From: Dallia pectoralis | Lineage: Eukaryota > Chordata > Actinopteri > Esociformes > Umbridae | Length of the DNA: 64,000 nt | Assembly (NCBI GenBank): GCA_029465975.1 | Contig: CM055736.1 | Coordinates: forward strand, 5,182,781 to 5,246,780 | Direction: 5' to 3' | Shown here: positions 43,906 to 55,453 of the stretch, piece by piece | Layout of the letters: each line of letters starts with the position of its first letter | Position numbering within the stretch: position 1 is the first letter of the stretch | Notes under the pieces: generated by a model | Told to the model about the DNA's origin: nothing | What the model saw: the letters and a program-made list of their open reading frames with translations, nothing else | Databases searched by the model: none | Made by a program: the position numbers and the translations under genes

Positions 43906-44909
43906 ACAGGTATCTCATGCAGCGAGAATGAATGCCATTACCTTTTCGTTGTGGAGCTCCGTTTCCCTGCGCATCTGTTCATTGAGCTGTAGATCCACTC
44001 GTGTTTCCCCAAAAGTTTTCAAAAGAACCGTTGCTTTTAAATGTCCGGCCGTGCTTTGGTGTCTCGCTGCTGCTTTGGTTAGACAACTCAAGTTTGAACC
44101 CAGTGTGGCTCCAAACACCAAGTCGATTGACTGCAAATAACATGCATTCCCAGCAATACAATTTGCAGTGTTCCTCAGAGGCTGTGAGCCAAGGGTACCG
44201 CTCGTAGTTATTGCAATGAAAGTGGCGGGTTAACCCTTTCCCCGGCTGGGACAGGCTAGCTAGCTTCGGGGTTGGCCGACCTTTCCTTACGATTTTTTTT
44301 GAAAAGTCTGTCTTGAAAATGGTTTTGTGAGTAAATCTGCGACCAAGTTAATGTCTTCTCCTCTGTCAGCCATTGTGGTTTGTAAAATTAAAAAAGCGGT
44401 ATTTAATCGCTACATTTTTTATATTGTACAGATGCCGTTTGCGGTTTGCTCTGACTAGTAGTAATAGTACGGGTTCTAACCATCCAATCAAAGGGCGTGA
44501 AAAGGCTGACGTTATTCTAAGCCTGCTAGATGGCCCCGGTGTCGCCATCTCTAAATCTGATTTGTTGATTAAATCTGATTGAGTATCTGATGGTTAAAGA
44601 GCACTGTTACATTGCCATTCATTTTGCAGCTACAGACGCCTGCATGATTGATTCTGAAGGCCTTAAGGCAGATTTCTTTGACGTGGCAACACATGATGGC
44701 TGAAATATGATTGGATAAAAGCTCTAAAATAAAAATACACTACTGGAATCAGCGTGACCCAGAAAAAAAGCTATGAAATTGAGAATAGACTATTGGGAAT
44801 ATTTTAATACACATTCACGGGAAAAATGTATTACAATACAAGCCAGTGATTCTGATAATGTTTAGGCCAGCAGAGAAGGCCTTGCTGGCCCTGACGGTCC
44901 ACCACTGTA
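43906..44909 (-). pseudogene. hAT transposase (ZMYM/DUF4371 type), N-terminal part, decayed
   Basis: The right end, inverted, reads CAGTGGTGGACCGTCAGGGC, a hAT-type terminus. On the minus strand a start near 44371 gives MADRGEDINLVADLLTKPFS. Decayed text with a PSLSQ-like block follows, then YCWECMLFAVNRLGVWSHTG (about 44100-44160). Then come SCLTKAAARHQSTAGHLKAT, VLLKTFGETRVDLQL and RRETELHNEKV ending near 43930. This is the TTF-type zinc finger region of ZMYM1-like hAT transposases. The catalytic core and left end are missing. Confidence 0.8.
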
Positions 44910-45299
44910 TTTGTTGTATATGTAAATCTCCTTGTCTGTCACCAGGTGGCACATAAAACAGAGAAACCAAGGCACATTATAGACTGCATAAATTTTGTTG
45001 ACCTAAATGTAACGTGATATTATCACACTGATATTACCACACTGATTATTTTAAATAAAACCAAATGAACTTTGACGTATTGTAGACACTTAGAGTTAGA
45101 GTTAACACGAATAACATTTTTGTCCTGTCTCTTCTGTGTACACAGATGAATGTTGTGTATAGCCTATTGGAGCGCTGAAAATAGATAGCTGTAACTGACA
45201 TGGAAACGTAAGGATAATATGTTAACATGTATCAAATCTGCTACTTTACATTAGGGCTGTAAAACTAATGAAAAAGGATTTTAGATTGAATACTGTTCC

Positions 45300-45905
45300 A
45301 CAGATGAGGTGCTTTGAAAGAGAAGGCAGAACTCAGTAGTTGCTTGGCCAGTCCACCAAATACTTTTATCTTGGTTTCATCAGACCACAGGACATGGTTC
45401 CAGTAATCCATGTCCTTAGTCTTCTTGTCTTAAGTTTGCCGGCTTTCTTGTGCATAATTTTCAGAAAAGGCTTCCTTCTGGGATGACAGCCATGCAGACC
45501 AATTTGATGTAGTGTGCAGCGTATGGTCTGAGCACTGACAGGGTGACCCCCCCCACCCCTTCAACCTCTGCAGCAATGCTGGCAGCACTCAGCACTCAGC
45601 ACGTCTATTTCTCAAAGACAGCCTCTGGATATGACGCTGAGCATGTGCACTCAATTTCTTTAGTCGACCACGGGGAGGCCTGTTCTGAGTAGAACTTGCC
45701 CCGTTAAACCACTGTATGGTCTTGGCCATCGTTCTGCAGCTCAATTTCAGTTTCTTGGCAATCTTATTTTAGCCGAGGCCATCTTTATGTATAGAGAAGA
45801 ACGTTTTTTTTGAGGTGCCATGTTGAACTTCCAGTGACCAGAATGAGTGTGCGAGCTATAACTTGCAACTAGTAGGTGTCAATGTCTCTACGCTTCAAGT
45901 GTTAA
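45300..45905 (-). mobile_element. Tc1-like internal fragment and TTAA-ended terminus
   Basis: In antisense the segment has the Tc1-type spacer and transposase-coding DNA (ttggtttcatcagaccacag, gaggtgccatgttgaacttc). It belongs to the same family as the end at 18860-19147. At its right edge cttcaagtg is followed by TTAA (45902-45905), like the piggyBac-like ends, so two elements may abut here. Confidence 0.5.
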
Positions 45906-46990
45906 TATATTTGTATTGAGAATGTTTTTTAATGCGGCTTTGCTACTTCTACTTTTAGTGAGTTAGGTTCCCTTCTGTAGAATGGTGGGCAATTTACTAT
46001 GTTCACTATCAGCAGACCAAGCACAGCTAGTGGCTCCATATGAATTATAGTTGGAATCAGGCCCAGTTGGCAATTGGTTGGTTTAGAACTTTAGTTAACT
46101 TTAGTTAACGCTTTGAACTATACAGAAGCAAAAATGTCAAGGGTTCCCATTGATACCAGGTCAGAGCAGTTCTGTGCATTCTCATGACAACTGAGGTGTT
46201 CACAACTATACTTATGCAAGTAGGAGTCTGTTTGTTTTCTAATGGTGAAAATGTTTCATAAAAGACGTTATTGTATTCATCACTGCTGAAGTGAAGACCC
46301 AGATCACTTGTTGAGCAGTGCTTCTTTGTAAAAATCGCAGTAGTATAAAAAATAAATGTTGGAATGTTTTTTTTCGCCTTGGGCAGATGCACTGTACAGT
46401 CTATCCAAGCCAGTCAAATTAATCTCTCATTTATATGGATCCCAGGTTAATAGCCAGGGCCTAGATTTCACTGACTGAGACCAATATGGCCTGAGCCAGA
46501 TAGAAAGACCAGTGAAAGCGTGCTACAGGAATCATAAAGATACAGTACCCTAGTGTTTTTTTACTAACTAACAAATCTCTAACCCTAACCTTTTTTCTTT
46601 CCATCTCCATGGGCCATGCGCAATGTCTTACTGAGCCAAGATTCAAACGGACCTGCGCTTACCTGGGGTCCAAATCAGGGAAATTGCTTTTTTGCTCGCA
46701 TTTACATAACAATGGCATACATACCACAAGCACAAAGCACTTGTGTTGAATGTTTTAGAAGATATTGGTTATCTTATGTCTTACTGTAATGCACCTGAGG
46801 GTACAAAGCAACTGTCTTGAAACATGCAGCGTTGTTGATTTTGTTCACCAAGTCCTATTGTCACTTGGGGCACAATGGCATGGGCCTAAATCTGATCAGA
46901 ATGGACTAATTGAAACACTACATCCTCAGAAAAATATCTCAAATTGTACAAGCGCTTGTCATTATAGTGTTAAATTTCCTTTTAATTAAC
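45906..46990. other. Non-coding, nothing recognised
   Basis: No gene or clear element boundary. Confidence 0.5.
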
Positions 46991-47347
46991 TGTCACGGCA
47001 AGGTGACGACATCAGGTCTTCACTCCATGTAAACCGTTTTTCTTTCCCTCTTGAATGCATCCTCTGACATTCATTGTAATTTCCCCATTAGTAAGTCTAT
47101 ATAGTGTCCCTTAGTTCCCCATGTCTTTGTGCTTTATTGTTGAATGTCCTGTCTTCAAGTTTGGTGAGTGTTTGTGTTACGTATAGCTTTTTAAAGTTAG
47201 TAGATGCTTGTTTACCACAATTTTATTTAAGTAAGTTTAAATGTGTTTTACAGTTTGTTTGTTTGTTTGGTTTATAAATTAAAACACACAAACATGATTT
47301 ACGCATGCATTTAATTCCTCCATACTACACCACAGAGATCTGTGACA
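46991..47347 (+). repeat. Candidate solo LTR
   Basis: A 357-bp segment begins TGTCACGG and ends CTGTGACA, giving inverted TGTCAC/GTGACA ends. It has a TATA-like tatatagtg near 47100 and A-rich polyadenylation-like sequence near 47278. No clear 5-bp duplication flanks it, so the call is tentative. Confidence 0.45.
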
Positions 47348-49852
47348 ACCGTTTTAGTTTTGTTCTCGTTTTATGTCATTACTGAAATTCAATCTTTTAT
47401 TTATTTCAATTACTCTGAGACTGTTTATTTATTATTCAAATAGATTGTGGGTTAGAATTAAAAGTACAACATAAACACAGAGATACTGGGGTTTAGGTTG
47501 GGGTTTGATCTGTAAAAACATGTCAGCTTTCATTTGGACATTGTTGTGAACTAACTTCACCTGTCAACAATAAATAAAAGAAGCCAAAATTGTTAATCGT
47601 CAGACTGGGTGTATAGCCCAGATTTTTTTTAACCTTTATTTAACCAGGTAGGCCAATTCACAACACATTCTCATTTGCAACGGCGACCTGGGGAGAAGCT
47701 GGGGATTGAACCCAGGATATCATACATACAAAGCATGCACTCCTCCAGATGATAATATTTGCCACCAAGAGTGGGATTTTGTGTATTTTAAGATATGTAG
47801 GAGCTAGTATATACAGTACATCATACGGTAGTGGCAAAGACCAGCACAGCAGAGAGAGCCTGGCCAGAGAGAGATTGGGGTGGAATTGAAGATCGAGCCA
47901 ACTTTCGACCAACGAGGAAACGAGATCAGGGAAGACGTCAACAGCTATTTCAACGAACGACTGTCATATCCTTATCTTTCTAAAGTATATAGCCAACATA
48001 GGAATGTAAGAAATTTCTAGTTCGGTTGATGTGCAAAATGACATTGATGATGTGTTAAGAAACATGAACACGCAATGGCAATTATTGCAATATTGAGTGA
48101 ATCATCAAAAAAGTAATTTGTGTATGTACCAAGGGACGGTCACATTAACTTGTTTAGTTAGGATGCCGATAAAGATGGAAGGGGTAAATAATTTTATTGA
48201 GAAAGTTTAACGTGTTTATGTTCAAGAAACCAGTCTGTGGATGACCAATATGGCTTTGTCATGTCCCTGTTGAGGGGCCAGCTTTAGAAGTACAGTTGCG
48301 TAACAACGGCGAGCCTGATATGAGAAATGTATACAATAAACTTAAAGACATCAGTTTGTGGAGGAATTTAGAGATCTTCTTTATAGAGGGGAATTGTATA
48401 TGTGGACTCTTGAGGAGCCTCAAACGAGTGCACAATTCGCAAGTGTCAAACTGGTCATACAGTAGAAGACGCACACTTTGCTGTTGTGCTCAAATGGAGA
48501 AGCCTTCTCAAGAGCTGTTATTAGAGTTAGGGTTTGATCTGTGAACAATTATCATTCATTCAAAATTATATATTTTTAATATGAAGTCTGTTAAGTCAAA
48601 GATGAGTATTAATGATTTCAAGCTAAGTTTCGTTGTCTGACTAAAATTGTATTTAAATTTAATAAAAAAACATTCAAGCAATTGAAAGTTCATGGATATG
48701 TTGAGAATAATTGGGACAGGAAGTGATATTATTCTTCATACTGCCAGAATTGCCATGATGCTGACATGTGGCTGTACCTTGCTAGTTGTTTTGCCTCGGT
48801 TTTTGAACATGCCTGAAAGCCACACTGCTGGACAGAAACTCCCAAATATCAGAATTACAATGCTGTTTGGGGTTACAAAAGGATCTTGTATTAAATGACT
48901 TCATCAGCAAAGGTCCCCCATCATCACCCCAGCAGCCCGCTACCACAAAAAGCTCTAATTACCAGAAAATAAATATCAAAAATATCAATAATTTACTACA
49001 TCAGAAAACACTACAACCAGTCAAACACAGTCTTCGTTATCACTCACAAATCCTTATTTCTTGACCCTGTCACCATATTTTAGGAAGAAGAGAGATCGGA
49101 GAATGGAAGGATTTAAAGATAACACTGCTTTCAACGGCGACGGATTAACATCTGTCTGATTAGTGGAACTCTTCTCCCAATATCCCACTCCCTATAACGT
49201 CACAACTCGGTTTGCAAGGCTTATCGGCACTCATGACAAATCATCCAATCAAACTTTCCTCTGGGGAGATTATCTTTGTTGTGCAGTAAGATTTTTTCAA
49301 CTTTCTGAAGCGTGGGTATTAGAGCATCTCCCATTTATGGCCCTGGATTATATTTTTGTCTGTTCACATGTCGATATCTGAAGCATCAGAGGGTGAGGAA
49401 GCAGAAACTAAGTGGAAAGGTGCAGATCGGAGAGTTATATGTTGTCGATAAACAGAGTCAAGTATAAGATAATAGATAGTTAACTCTGATTAGTGCAATA
49501 CCGCTGTCAAAAATAATGTGTTGTGACTCAGATAAGTCCAGCAGTCTACCTTGCTCAGGTGTATGAACAGTAGACAGCCGCAGCATTGTTTTAATTTCGC
49601 CACCAAATATTTCAGCACACTTATTCCTTTATCATCCACTTTTCAAATTAAGTTTAAAGATACACTTTTAATAAAGAGGTTGACAAACGAAGTAAAATCA
49701 AACGGTTTTAGACAGTGATCCAATAGCAGTTTTTTAGCACTTTAAGAGTTTAAGGGTACCTGAAGTTGATTTCCATCAGAATTTGAATAAATAACTTCCC
49801 TGCTATTACCAACTTTTTTTTACAAAATAATACAGTTAAAACATAATAAAAC
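47348..49852. other. Non-coding; short L2-type tail near 47630-47700
   Basis: tttatttaaccaggtaggcc (47636-47655) and acattctcatttgcaa resemble the LINE tail seen at 76-190 and 54880, here as a solitary fragment. The remainder shows no gene. Confidence 0.45.
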
Positions 49853-50168
49853 ATTGGGCCATACTCTTCAACCGTTCTTAAGAAGAAATTAGTTCTGAAA
49901 ACCCACTTACGCAGTTTCCACGAAGATTTTGACATTCACCAAAGTTTACTTATCTGGAATTTGTTCTTAGGAAAGAACAGAATCTACGGTGAAAAGCACT
50001 CTTACGCAGATTTGCGCGCTGACATTTTTGTGACAAATCATTAGTCTCTGCGTTTTCATCAATTGTACATTGATTTAAATATTATGAAGAATAATATTAT
50101 GAATAATATTCAAATATTTGCATATATTTAACGCTTTTCTGTGGATGGCACCCCCGAGATTGAGACGG

Positions 50169-50206
50169 GTATGGCTGCAGCCCGAAGCCTTGGGCTGCAG
50201 CCATAC
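50169..50206. repeat. Perfect 15-bp inverted repeat with 8-nt loop
   Basis: gtatggctgcagccc and gggctgcagccatac flank gaagcctt. The stretch is absent from the sister copy at 27.6 kb. A gagatt repeat lies on both sides. Confidence 0.9.
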
Positions 50207-50235
50207 ACTCTTGGAGAGATTGCGGTCATTCCGAT

Positions 50236-50630
50236 CAGAGCTGTAATTGAGACCCGCCCCGGCCCGACAGAATTCGGCCTGAGCCCGACCTTAGCCGGAC
50301 AGTTTTTAAAAGCCCGAAGGCCGAACCCGGTCATTTTGCTGTCATATTTTAAGAGACTGTCAATTTTTTTGCATTCGGCATAACCGGCTCGTTTTTTTCA
50401 TTAAAAGTGAGATTTTAATCTTTTGGCCGGTGCAACCAAATGTATGGGCCACAGTCCTGCCTGCGTTTCACCTACTCAGCATCCATTCGCTAAATGAAAC
50501 GCATCACCTGACCACTCATTCACCGCGCAATCCGGAGCGCAAGAGACTGAGCCCGAACCTGACCCAAGTGTATAATAGACATTAAGACCGAACCCAACCC
50601 GTCGGGTTTGGGCAAAGATCTGCAGCTCTA
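50236..50630. mobile_element. 395-bp hAT MITE with 8-bp duplication
   Basis: Ends read CAGAGCTGTAATT and, inverted, TAGAGCTGCAGATC. The 8-bp duplication ATTCCGAT is perfect (50228-50235 and 50631-50638). The sister Harbinger copy has the single, undisturbed site (attctgat) near 27655. Internal sequence is rich in gcccga/gaaccc motifs. No protein. Confidence 0.92.
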
Positions 50631-51265
50631 ATTCCGATTATGTCCCCGATGCCCCGGTCCAGCTCAGTAAGGACAGTGCAACCCTTTCCCCCTCCTGTGG
50701 TCAGCATCTCTCTTTGTGTTTGGCAATACTTTTTTGCCTCAAACTTCATGTCAAACCACTTCTTTTTTATGTCATTATTATGTGGTTCGCCCTTCCAGAA
50801 CAAATGATTAAATCCCATGCATCCTTTTTGTATATTTATTTTGCAACCACTACTGACGCAGCTAAATATTACATATTTTTGCCTGTTCACTTATTGCAGA
50901 AGTATTTCCACTTCTGAACTACAGAAGTAATTTGTTCTTTTGGCGTCTGATCCTCTATACTGTCTATACATGTTGGTTTAGGCATTTTTTCATTCTCCAC
51001 GTTTTTACGATGAGTTTCCACTCCGCCCTGCAGTTTAATGCCCTTTTATGGGAAATACCGGGGCGTTTACCTATGCTAATTAGGAACAACGGAACCGCGC
51101 TTTGAATTTACAAAGACGTGTTTTTCATCATTATAGGAACGTAGGTACGAACAATTACGCCATTTAAGAACACGTTCGTGAATTTGAATAAGACTTTTCT
51201 TAGGACCTTTCTTAGGAACGAATTTAAGAAATAACTTAGGAAAACATTGAAGAGTATGGCCCATT

Positions 51266-52252
51266 GTTCTGAATGAATTAAGTGGATGTTTGCATCCAAT
51301 CACATTTTATTTTCAGTAAAAAGAAATTGTTAATTATTTCTGACATTTTTTATGACCAAACTTTTTTCCCTTTTCTTGCGTGTTAACAATGCCCTCCGCG
51401 CCTCCCACTGCTGTGAGCGCTAAGTGTAAACATGGCGGACTCGCGACCGGTTGCAGTTCTTGGCCAAAGCTTGTCAATTGCAGTACATTGTTTTCCAGTC
51501 TGTTTAGTCAACCAGCATTATGCTATTTTAAAAACAAATTATAACAACGTATGATGGGACATTAGTTGATTATTCCAGGGAGACATAACCATAACAAACG
51601 CAACAGATTAACGTTTTATGCCTTATTTGGAATCATTGTGACAACTCGTGAAATTTGCTTCTAACAAATATCTCCACTTAGGACAGAAATCATTCTAAAA
51701 CATTCTCTATATTATAATGCATAGGACATGGAAGACTGGACCACTGTCAGATGAACCCAGCAGTGGATTCAAGATACCACCCTTAATCCACCCTAAATGC
51801 AGAATATATGACCAGCCTCAGGACAGCACAATTACATGGCTGTATTAAACTGTTTGAGTTCACATAGAGTATGCTTGAACCAGCCAAAAATATTATAATA
51901 GGTCGCAAGAGTGTTTGAGAATTTATTAAAGCAATTACAGGTTTCTTTCATAGTATTTAATTTGTTTAGTATTTTTTGCATGAATAAAATAAGGTCAGAA
52001 ATACTACACTAATTTGTAATTTATAGAGTTAATCCAAAAAATATACTTATATCTCAGATGTCCTTTTACAAAATTTTAGCCTTGTTATTTCCAATACAAC
52101 AATTCCCAATATGTCTAAATCCAGTCTGCATTATGAAAATCAGATTTTCCCCAACGTTACATTTTTCTATTTGCCCATTTTGCGTCATATCTTAAGTTTT
52201 ACCCAAGCTATTAATATTGTGCTAAAATACCAACAACCTGAACAAAAAGTGT
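51266..52252. other. Non-coding, nothing recognised
   Basis: No gene or element boundary identified. Confidence 0.5.
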
Positions 52253-52740
52253 GTCACGAGTGTTGAGAGTTTGTTGCTGTTGTGGTCATGGCCATGTTTT
52301 CCTGTGGGTCTCTGCACCCCCTGCTGATCCTGATGTGTTCCTGCCATGCCTGGATCCTGCACACCTGCCACCCATCAACTCATCAACCAACCCTATATCT
52401 ATCCCGGTTTTCCAGCCACTCCTCACCAGATTGTTGCTTCCGTAACAGTGGTAGTAATTCACGACTAGACCAAGAATTCTTTTGAATTATTCCCAGTGAA
52501 ATATTTTCTAGTGTTATTTTTGACTGTTCTCTTTTTTCTCCCCTTGTTTCCAGAACTGAACCAAGTGTTTGTCCTCGACCACCAGCAAACCGAACCATCA
52601 ACCAGTCTTGCTGTCCGGACACCCTCAACAGGTTTCGTTTATTCATCATCTCCAGACCACACTCTCTAAAATAAACGTCATTTATTTTTTCACCACCTTC
52701 CGTGTCTCTGTGCTGCGTTTGGGTCTGCTCTGTAATACAC
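52253..52740 (+). repeat. LTR of a third LTR family, right end missing
   Basis: It begins TGTCACGAG, has aataaacgtcatttattttt near 52670, and continues with cttccgtgtctctgtgctgc, a typical LTR ending, before it is cut at about 52740. No internal region is attached. Confidence 0.55.
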
Positions 52741-52754
52741 CGTAAAAGTTGCTG

Positions 52755-53107
52755 CACGGAACACTATTGGTGGTGCACAGCTCATTGTTTACGTTTCGGA
52801 TCATAGGTGTTTGCTGTTAATCATTAGGCTGGGCTATAAAGGGTTGTCAGTAGTATTCACAGGTGCTTAGCATTGTTTAACATCACGTAATTATATTAGA
52901 GGTGAGTGGGTGTATTTATATTGCTATTGTGGTTTTTGGAATGTTTTATTATAAGACGCTATATGCGCACTTTTCATTTCAGTTAAACCAGTTAGCCTTT
53001 TTGCAGTACTCGGTTTGTTTTACTTTGATTGTTTAATAAACCTGTGAAAACGGATTATTGGGCTCTGCATATGGCTTCATATACTACACCTTACAAGAAC
53101 CGTGACA
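52755..53107 (+). repeat. 5' LTR of a decayed gypsy-like element
   Basis: It is homologous over most of its length to the LTR at 55143-55453 (shared gggctataaaggg, ataagacgctatatg..gcac, ttaataaacctgt, tggctctgca). It ends ...CCGTGACA at 53107. The first bases are lost at the junction with the preceding LTR fragment. Confidence 0.65.
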
Positions 53108-54042
53108 GAATGCTAAGCCTCCACGAAAGCCAGCAGAGCCGGACGGTGAGTGGATTCCTCGGAGGGGCAAGCAATAGCGCTCCGAGTTATGAAGCACATC
53201 GTCACACCACGGAGCAGTGTGAGCGGCGTTACACCTGGCAGGGATTGGGGGTCCGACTCCCTCTCATCGGATGATGTGGAGGAGGACTCCCTGGAATGCG
53301 CCCTGCTATGGGATCCCGTCCTCAGTCGACTAGTCCCAGCAACTAGGAGGAGAACCTTCGCGCTGGGCTCAGGCAGCAGGTGGTGAAGAAACGCCAACCA
53401 CGCCCGGTGCGGAGAGGGAAGCGCCGGATAAAGCCACCTGTGTGTCCAACGCCACCCACGGCCCTGGAGCCTCAGAAGACGCCGCCTACTGCTCCGGGGC
53501 TGCAGCCAGGACCAACCAGAACCCTGGAGCTGCAGCTACCCATCCTCCCACCTCAGCGTGAGTGCCATGAGCGGCCCCTCCCACCTCAGCGTGAGTGCCA
53601 TGAGCGGCCCCTCCCACCTCAGCGTGAGTGCCATGAGCGGCCCCTCCCACCTCTGCGTGAGTGCCATGACAAGTGGCCCCTCCCCCCTCAGCCTGAGTGT
53701 CCTGATGAGTGGCCCCTCCCCCCTCAGCTTGAGTGTCCTGACGAGTGGCCCCTCCCCCTTCAGCCTGAGTGTCCTGACGAGTGGCCCCTTCAGCCTGAGT
53801 GTCCCCTCCCTCCTCTGCCTGGGTTCCCGGAGTGTCCCCTCCTTCCTCCACCTGAGCTCCCGGAGTGTCCCCTCGTCGCTACGCCGCCCAAGATGGCTGC
53901 CGTTCCGCAGCCCAAGATGGGGGTTTTCAGCAGTATTGAATGCTATCAGCTTCTACCATCAGGTGATAGATTGCAAGTGGGTCTACTAAATTATCATGGC
54001 TGTCACTCAAATGCGCTCTTAGTAACCCTGCCCCAAGCCTGA
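53108..54042 (+). pseudogene. Leader/gag-like frame with proline-rich repeats
   Basis: After the LTR comes a leader. From 53380 there is a 220-codon frame: basic start (KKRQPRPVRRGKRRIKPP), then repeats of PPQRECHERPL and PPQPECPDEWPL, then an unrelated end. The layout matches the piece at 10664-12280. No capsid or CCHC motif is visible, so calling it gag is an inference from position. No pol follows; the sequence after about 53930 is other repeat material. Confidence 0.4.
53551..53800 (+). repeat. In-frame minisatellite of 33-36-bp units
   Basis: Units starting cctcagcgtgagtgccatga are spaced exactly 33 bp at 53551, 53584 and 53617. They are followed by 36-bp variants (cctcagcctgagtgtcctga). 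Unit lengths are multiples of three. Confidence 0.9.
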
Positions 54043-54239
54043 AAAAGGCCAAAACTTTGGTCGTAAAAAGTGAAAAAAAAACTGACTGATAAAAGTTGGA
54101 TTGGATGCAAACATAAGAAAATGGATTCAGAATATTTTTATTAGGTTGTAAGTGTATTTTTTTAACAATTACTTTTTCCGTTTGCCATGTTTAAATTTAA
54201 AATATATCTTCAGCCACAACTTTTTTTGCTGCCGATACA

Positions 54240-54975
54240 ACAACATCGCCAAACAACATCTTGGTGGGGTGTTGAGGACCAGGATGAGTCGTCAAAGAAG
54301 TAGACACCCAAGAAGTTGTAGCTGACCACACGTTCTATCGATCAATGATAACAGGGGCATAGATACAGCTTTTAGACTTCCTATAATCCACAACGAGTTA
54401 TTTATTTTTTTGCATTTATGGCCAAGTTGTTATCTGCACACCAAGTCTCCTCTTTGTAGGCTGCCTCGTCATTGTCCCTGATCAGACCAACCACCATGGT
54501 TTCATCAGCGAAGTTAATGCTGGTATTGGATCTGTATACAGGGACTCATGGGTGAAGAGGGTGTTCAAGAGTAGGCTAAGCAAACAGCCTGTGGGCCACC
54601 GGTGGTCAGGGTGGATGAGGTGAGGTTGTTCAAACTGGCAGACTGATGTCTGTTGTTTAGAACGTCTAGAGTCTAGTTACAAAGAGGGCAAGGTTATGGG
54701 GTTTGTAAGCACATGCCTGGGAACACCATCAGGTCCTGCCGCTTTGCGTACTTTCACCCTTCTAAGTGCAGAAGATACCTGTGCGATGGACAGACTGAGG
54801 GGGATCATGTCCGGGGTGAGCTCCAATGTTATGGCTGGGTCTTTGTTTACCATGTCGAAGCAGGCATAGAAGCTTTTTTATTTTATTTTTTTAACCAGGA
54901 AGACACATTGAGCGCTAGGTCTCATTTGCAAGTGTGCCCTGGGAACCTCAATTCAAATTCAATCTGAAAATGCTC
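54240..54975 (-). pseudogene. L2/CR1-type LINE 3' part, heavily decayed
   Basis: The minus strand gives scattered RT pieces (a decayed ADD box before MVVGLIRDNDE near 54490, GPDGVP near 54730). The 3' tail tttaaccaggaagacacatt at 54892 is shared with the window's first LINE. The order of the pieces suggests rearrangement or two overlapping fragments. It lies between the two LTRs of the gypsy-like element. Confidence 0.5.
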
Positions 54976-55142
54976 CTCAATCCTCAGTTTATGGGTGTGT
55001 TTGGCCGTCTTGATGGCCCTTTTTCAGATTGGCCCAGGTTGGCCATCTAGCAATCTCTGGAGGTGGGTTTTTCTATACTCAGTAGTTCTTGACGGCTGTA
55101 AAGGTTAAATGCCTGGCTGCGCCAAGTGTGTAGACTAAGAAC

Positions 55143-55453
55143 TGTCACAAGTGGTGAGGTTTTGTTTCTACACGGGACATTATTGGTTGTGCATAGTCTC
55201 ATTGTTTATGTTCTGTCACAGCTGTTTTCGGTTAGTCATTAGTTGGGCTATAAAGGTTTGCTAGCAAGGTGTGGGTTATTGGAATGTGTTTGTTTAAGTC
55301 GCTATATGAGCATTTTCATTTCATTACCACAGTTTAGTGTTTTCGCCGTTTACGGTTTGTTTTACTTTCGTGTACTTAATAAACCTGTTCGTTAAAAGGA
55401 TTACATGGCTCTGCAAATGGCTTTCACCTGCACTACACCCTTCCGTCATGACA
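55143..55453 (+). repeat. 3' LTR of the decayed gypsy-like element
   Basis: This 311-bp segment begins TGTCACAAG and ends CATGACA, with aataaacctgtt near 55378. It is in the same orientation as the LTR ending at 53107 but clearly diverged, so the pair is old or the two LTRs come from different insertions. Confidence 0.65.

Larger units (their letters stand above)
50140..50960 (-). pseudogene. Myb/SANT-like Harbinger gene, split by a hAT
   Basis: The minus strand reads MNRQKYVIFSCVSSGCKI near 50885, then KKKWFDMKFEAKKYCQTQRE, MLTTGGGKGCTVLTELDRGI and GDIIG, where the hAT interrupts it. Beyond the hAT it continues with GMTAISPRVYGCSPRLRAAA and SGVPSTEKR. The KKKW-DMK-K and TTGGG blocks are those of the Harbinger DNA-binding protein. 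Frameshifts and the insertion inactivate it. Confidence 0.72.
49856..51262 (-). mobile_element. Harbinger-like element, copy 2, with nested hAT
   Basis: Inverted ends GGGCCATACTCTTCAA and the 3-bp duplication ATT (49853-49855 and 51263-51265) define the element. It is collinear with the copy at 27287-28245 but carries a 395-bp hAT (50236-50630) and an extra palindromic stretch near 50165-50215. A Myb/SANT-like gene lies on the minus strand. Confidence 0.87.

Noticed and set aside
53486..53851. Minus-strand 121-codon frame with repeated HAEVGGAAHGT
   Set aside because: Antisense of the 33-36-bp minisatellite.
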